This document shows, in pieces, positions 6,907 through 10,525 of a DNA stretch of 10,525 nt. Source of the stretch: Bacteroidota bacterium. Its GTDB lineage: Bacteria; Bacteroidota; Rhodothermia; Balneolales; HLUCCA01. The notes below the pieces were generated by a model. The model saw only the letters and a list, made by a program, of their open reading frames with translations, did not search any database and was not told the origin of the DNA. A program made the translations under genes and the position numbers. Numbering within the stretch: position 1 is the first letter of the stretch; every line of letters starts with the position of its first letter. Location: NCBI GenBank assembly GCA_003448835.1, contig DLXM01000266.1, forward strand, positions 1 through 10,525, read 5' to 3'.

Positions 6907-8265
6907 ATGCATAGGCCTTTTATTTATGGTGTTGCTACATCAAGTTATCAAATTGAAGGTGGTATTGGAGAACACGGAGCGGGAACAAGTAATTGGACCG
7001 TTTTTTCACAAAAACCCGGCAACATATCCAACTTTGAAAACGGCAATATAGCTTGTGACCATTATCATTTATGGGCCGATGATATTGATCTGATGCATGA
7101 GATGGGTATTCAATCATATCGCTTTTCAATATCATGGTCTCGTATTTTTCCCGATAATTCAGGCAAAGTTAACGAAGAGGGACTACTCTACTACGAGCGG
7201 ATACTGCACAAACTTCAATCACTAAATATTGAACCAATGATTACACTTTATCATTGGGATTTACCACAATGGCTTGAAGAGCGTGGGGGATGGAGTAATC
7301 CGGATATAATCGAACATTTCTGTACATATTCTCTAACAGTTTTTAAACGATTTAATAAATTTTGTGATAAGTGGATAACGTTAAACGAACCCTGGGTATT
7401 CTTGCATAAAGGTTACATAACCGGTGAGCATGCCCCTGGTATTGAGGATCTAAGTACAGCAGGAAGAAGCTACGTTAATATTTTACGATCTCATGTCTTA
7501 GCAGCATCCAAAATGAGGTCTGAAGCACCACACATTGAGATTGGTATCGCATGCAATGTAAGTTATATTGAACCTGCAACTTCAAATAATGCCGATATCG
7601 TCGCAGCATCTACATTTGAATCCTACATCAACAGCTTGTTCCTTGATCCATGGATTAGGGGTTCGATTCCAACGGTAGCCTGGACTTTATTCAAAAAGGA
7701 TCTTCCTGACAAGTGGCTCTCAGATGCTTCTGAATTAATCACGCAACATGATTTTGTCGGACTTAATTACTACTCTAAAACTACCATCAAGTCGAATCAA
7801 TCGGTTTTTTTAGGAGCTGAAATCACTACTTCTGGACTACCAGAAACATCCATGGGATGGGAAATATACCCAGATGGATTAACATGGATTTTAAAATGGG
7901 CGTTTGACACATATAAACTCCCAATTTATATCACTGAAAATGGTGCCGCATTTCATGATGAATTGTTACCTTCTGGTGATATTGATGACGTTGATCGTAT
8001 AGATTATTTCAAGTCACATCTTGATTCTATGCAGAATGCAATCAAGTCAGGTATCCCAGTACTTGGCTATTACGCTTGGTCATTTCTTGATAATTTTGAA
8101 TGGGAAGCCGGTTATGAAAAACGTTTTGGAATCGTATATGTTGATTTCAAAACCCTTCAACGTACCATGAAAAAAAGCGGAGAATTTTATCGTGATTACA
8201 TCAAGAATCACAATAGACTAATGGTGAATTTTAGTCAAAAATCTACAATTCAACTTTCACAATGA
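6907..8265 (+). CDS. Glycoside hydrolase family 1 beta-glycosidase (beta-glucosidase-like)
   Basis: The 452-residue protein has the full length of a bacterial GH1 (beta/alpha)8 barrel and no signal peptide, so it is cytoplasmic. It opens with 'YGVATSSYQIEGG', which contains the sugar-binding Gln15. 'TLYHWDLPQWL' gives His116 and Trp117. 'TLNEPWV' contains Asn160 and the acid/base Glu161. 'GLNYYS' supplies the Tyr near 288. 'YITENGAA' contains the nucleophile Glu344. 'YYAWSFLDNFEWEAGYEKRFGIVYVDF' holds Trp391, Glu398 and Trp399, which form the -1 and aglycone sites. All retaining-mechanism residues are present, so it should be active. Exact specificity (glucoside, galactoside, cello- or laminari-oligosaccharide) cannot be assigned. 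It likely cleaves oligosaccharides imported through the TonB receptor and an unseen inner-membrane carrier. The start is the ATG at 6907, with a weak AGGG about 7 nt upstream. The end overlaps the convergent gene by 9 bp. Confidence 0.95.
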   Translation: MHRPFIYGVATSSYQIEGGIGEHGAGTSNWTVFSQKPGNISNFENGNIACDHYHLWADDIDLMHEMGIQSYRFSISWSRIFPDNSGKVNEEGLLYYERILHKLQSLNIEPMITLYHWDLPQWLEERGGWSNPDIIEHFCTYSLTVFKRFNKFCDKWITLNEPWVFLHKGYITGEHAPGIEDLSTAGRSYVNILRSHVLAASKMRSEAPHIEIGIACNVSYIEPATSNNADIVAASTFESYINSLFLDPWIRGSIPTVAWTLFKKDLPDKWLSDASELITQHDFVGLNYYSKTTIKSNQSVFLGAEITTSGLPETSMGWEIYPDGLTWILKWAFDTYKLPIYITENGAAFHDELLPSGDIDDVDRIDYFKSHLDSMQNAIKSGIPVLGYYAWSFLDNFEWEAGYEKRFGIVYVDFKTLQRTMKKSGEFYRDYIKNHNRLMVNFSQKSTIQLSQ

Positions 8266-10401
8266 GTCGCTTTTGCTCACATAATCAGGTGAATGAGTAT
8301 CTTTAAATAACGTTTTAATCAAGATATCGAGATCCATCCAGATGCTGTAGTTTTGAACGTAAAATAGCTCAAATTTTTCTTTTTCGGTCTCACGATAAAG
8401 TCGTGTTTCATTTATTTGTCGAAGGCCGGTAATTCCGGGTTTATAGTAAAGTGGGACATCTTTTCGATCCTGAATGATGGGCGAGCCCACCAGACTAATT
8501 CGTCCAATAAGCACATAAAACATCTGTAAATAGCGATTCAGCCATATACTTTTTTCATATGGCAACCAAAGTTTCAGTGAACTCTTATGATGACCATCTA
8601 AATAAAATTCTATTCTTTGTGGCAACCCATACTTAATAATTTTAAATACCAACAAAGGTAACATTACGGGTAATCCAAGAATCAGAATAAAAAGAGACAT
8701 CCAGAAATCGAGATTTCGTTTAAGAAATTGATTCCATGGAACTGAATATGCCAGACGTACATCCACTAATGGGATATCATCAAAATATTCTACATTTGAT
8801 TTACCGATGATGAAATCCATTGACTCTGGCACGATTTTAAAGAAAACATCTTCTCGACGAATTTGAGTCATTATGTTTAGGATTTCGTCATTTGACACTG
8901 TATTTCCCAGGAATATCAGTTGATCAATTGAATGAAATCTTACAAGATCGGGAACGTGTTCTGTTCGACCAATAACCGCAATATTTTCAAGTCGATCCAC
9001 CCAGTCAACATCATTTTGAACGATGACTCCAACAATTTCATAATTCCAATCTATTTTGGATCGGATGAGAGATATTAAGTCGACAGTTCTGTTCCCTACA
9101 CCCACTATCAGGACCCGGATAGGTTTTATGGTACCAGTTTGGCTAAATCTCTTTTTAGAATAGTTTTTGAGCCAAAATCGATAGAATCCGAGGATTACCG
9201 AAGAAGTAAATGCACCGAAAAGCAGGATCCATCGTGAAAATGCGAACTCCCGGAGAAAAAACGTAATGACAACCACACCCATAAAAGATAGGGTAACCGC
9301 TTTAATGATGGACATCACAGAGAATTTGTTGAGTCCGTATAGTTCGTAGTACCTTCCAAAACCGATGAAGAACAACGTCAGGAAGGCGTTCACTGTTAGA
9401 AATGATGTCGAGTATTGTTCTAAGAATTCGCTTGGTTGAATATTATATCGAATCATAAAGAATACAAAAACCAAGATGTTCAAAATGAGCAAGTCTATAA
9501 TTGGTTGTGTAAATCGCCTGAAAAGTGACCCTACATAGCTGGTGCCCGCTCTGAATATAATTCCCAGGACAACAAAAAATTTGAATATAAAGGTATATGC
9601 GTAGCTATAATGTTTTTCGAAAAACTGGTACATCGCTTTATTGAAAACGATCACATAATCCAGGTTTTCTTTTTTGGTGCTTTCTCCTTTGTAATGGATG
9701 ATACTCGTAGTGGGGACATAATCAATTTGATATCCGGCCTGGGTTGTTCTGTAGGAAAGGTCGATATCTTCGCCATACATGAAAAATCGCTCATCGAATC
9801 CGTCAAGATCTTTGAGGACTGATGTTCGGAAAAACATAAATGCACCTGACAAAACCGGAACTGGTCCGCTTTGATTTTCATCCATCCAGCCCAGGTAATA
9901 GTCGGCAAAGCGTTTATTTTTAGGGAACAATTTGGTGAGTCCGAGGACTTTCCAAAGCGCTGAAAAGGGTGTAGGTACTGATCTACGGGACTCAGGAGCG
10001 AAGCTACCATCCGGATTTAGAAGTTTGCAACCGGCGGCAGCAGTGTTTGGATTTGCTTCCATGTGATCGAACATCACGCGAAGTGTATCCTCACTAATCA
10101 GCGTATCAGGATTTAGAAGTAGTGTGTATTTACCGTTAGCTTGACGAATGGCCTGATTATTGGCTTTGCCGAATCCGACATTTTGATTGTTTGCGATAAA
10201 TTGGACATCCGGAAATCGTGGGGTCAGGTATTCGACGGAACCATCGGTGGAATGATTATCTACAACAAAGGTTTCGACAATCAGATTTCCTTTTGAATTC
10301 TTGATAGAATTTAGAAGGTTAACCAAATATTCCTTTACGTTATAATTGACAATAACGATAGATATATCGGTTGCGTGGGTTGTAGATTGGTTCGATTTCA
10401 C
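8257..10401 (-). CDS. GT2 glycosyltransferase fused to a degenerate polyprenyl-phosphate sugar-1-phosphate transferase-like module
   Basis: This is a 714-residue membrane protein in two halves. Residues 12-265 are a GT2 (WbbL/rhamnosyltransferase-like) domain: 'SIVIVNYNV', 'VVDNHSTDGS', 'NVGFGKANNQAI', the metal-site 'LNPDT' (Asp99), 'LSGAFMFFRTSVL' and 'GFDERFFMYGEDIDLSYR' with the likely base in the ED pair 211-212. About five membrane segments follow (near 265-283, 299-318, 331-347, 363-383, 389-407). A Rossmann-like domain follows (about 427-545, 'RVLIVGVGN'), as in WbaP/WcaJ enzymes. A bacterial sugar transferase (PF02397-like) domain occupies about 555-700: 'KRNLDFWMSL', a Pro-containing membrane helix, 'IGRISLVGSP', 'YYKPGITGLRQIN' and 'YSIWMDLDILIKT'. 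The catalytic Asp-Glu of the family's 'DELPQ' is Asn622-Arg623 here, and the 'KFRSM' stretch is missing, so the second half is probably not a normal phosphoglycosyl transferase. The start is a GTG at 10401; the only upstream in-frame extension lacks a start codon. Likely role: envelope polysaccharide or O-antigen assembly. Confidence 0.85.
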   Translation of the reverse strand: MKSNQSTTHATDISIVIVNYNVKEYLVNLLNSIKNSKGNLIVETFVVDNHSTDGSVEYLTPRFPDVQFIANNQNVGFGKANNQAIRQANGKYTLLLNPDTLISEDTLRVMFDHMEANPNTAAAGCKLLNPDGSFAPESRRSVPTPFSALWKVLGLTKLFPKNKRFADYYLGWMDENQSGPVPVLSGAFMFFRTSVLKDLDGFDERFFMYGEDIDLSYRTTQAGYQIDYVPTTSIIHYKGESTKKENLDYVIVFNKAMYQFFEKHYSYAYTFIFKFFVVLGIIFRAGTSYVGSLFRRFTQPIIDLLILNILVFVFFMIRYNIQPSEFLEQYSTSFLTVNAFLTLFFIGFGRYYELYGLNKFSVMSIIKAVTLSFMGVVVITFFLREFAFSRWILLFGAFTSSVILGFYRFWLKNYSKKRFSQTGTIKPIRVLIVGVGNRTVDLISLIRSKIDWNYEIVGVIVQNDVDWVDRLENIAVIGRTEHVPDLVRFHSIDQLIFLGNTVSNDEILNIMTQIRREDVFFKIVPESMDFIIGKSNVEYFDDIPLVDVRLAYSVPWNQFLKRNLDFWMSLFILILGLPVMLPLLVFKIIKYGLPQRIEFYLDGHHKSSLKLWLPYEKSIWLNRYLQMFYVLIGRISLVGSPIIQDRKDVPLYYKPGITGLRQINETRLYRETEKEKFELFYVQNYSIWMDLDILIKTLFKDTHSPDYVSKSDSL

Positions 10402-10460
10402 GGAGGGAAATATATCTATATATCTCTGTAATGGAAATAGGCTAGGTGCCTAAAACGACA

Positions 10461-10491
10461 AAAGGCTTCCCGAGTTGAAGGGGAAGCCTTT
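10461..10491 (-). terminator. Strong hairpin terminator, probably of an rRNA operon
   Basis: Positions 10461-10471 (AAAGGCTTCCC) and 10481-10491 form a perfect 11-bp stem with a 9-nt loop. On the minus strand the stem's closing TTT runs into TTGTCGTTTT, a usable U-rich tail. It lies 16 nt past the apparent 3' end of a 5S rRNA, so it most likely ends an rRNA operon coming from the right. It also insulates the GT2 gene, whose promoter must lie in the 59 bp between 10402 and 10460. Confidence 0.75.
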
Positions 10492-10507
10492 GTGAAGTAA
10501 AAAAAAG

Positions 10508-10525
10508 ATGAGGCAGCGACCTACT
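10508..10525 (-). rRNA. 5S rRNA, extreme 3' end (continues beyond right edge)
   Basis: The last 18 bases read on the minus strand are AGTAGGTCGCTGCCTCAT, matching the conserved 'GAGAGTAGGTCGCTGCC' end of Bacteroidota-type 5S rRNA plus the helix I tail. A T-run (10499-10506) and then the terminator hairpin follow, as expected for the end of an rRNA operon. Only 18 bases are visible, so the call rests on the motif and the context. Confidence 0.6.

Noticed and set aside
9651..10010. A 119-codon open frame on the minus strand
   Set aside because: It is an alternate frame of the GT2 domain coding region and has low-complexity, non-family sequence.
1..10525. Mobile element, CRISPR array or tRNA
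   Set aside because: No transposase or integrase, no terminal inverted repeats, no spaced identical repeats and no cloverleaf-like segment were seen.

Overview
The window looks like chromosomal DNA from an AT-rich member of the Bacteroidota/Balneolota/Rhodothermota group. Three things point there: a secreted protein ending in a type A T9SS sorting domain with the 'NYPNPFNPTT' signature, a TonB-dependent receptor that opens with a carboxypeptidase-regulatory-like domain, and the near absence of Shine-Dalgarno sequences. The 'YPNPFNP' wording and the style of the LacI and GH1 proteins suggest Balneolales or a relative, but the window alone does not prove the genus.

Layout, left to right. (1) 1-393, minus: the 5' end of a TonB-dependent receptor gene that runs off the left edge. 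(2) 471-3770, minus, upstream of it: a 1099-residue non-catalytic secreted protein with two tandem CBM4/9-like modules, further beta-sandwich modules and a T9SS C-terminus. A perfect 14-bp stem-loop separates the two genes. (3) 3771-3939: a divergent AT-rich promoter region with operator-like inverted repeats. (4) 3940-5736, plus: a membrane-anchored SGNH/GDSL-like protein with TPR-like helices. (5) 5802-6806, plus: a LacI-family regulator. (6) 6907-8265, plus: a GH1 beta-glycosidase. (7) 8257-10401, minus and convergent with a 9-bp overlap: an unusual fusion of a GT2 glycosyltransferase to a polyprenyl-phosphate glycosyl-1-phosphate transferase-like membrane half whose catalytic Asp-Glu dyad is replaced. 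(8) The right edge holds what looks like the 3' end of a 5S rRNA on the minus strand, followed by a strong hairpin, so an rRNA operon probably ends here.

Genes 1-6 read as a small glycan-utilisation locus without a visible SusD. The multi-CBM protein would capture a beta-glucan-like glycan outside the cell, the TonB receptor would import oligosaccharides, the cytoplasmic GH1 enzyme would cleave them, and LacI would control the set. Supporting this, similar 15-16 bp palindromes (type ATGCAAA-AT-TTTKCAT) lie over the lacI start codon, over the likely -35 of the GH1 gene and over the likely -35 of the CBM/TonB operon. The GT2-PGT fusion belongs to envelope polysaccharide synthesis and is probably unrelated to the catabolic locus. 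No CRISPR array, insertion sequence or tRNA was seen, and no gene-free stretch exceeds 300 bases.
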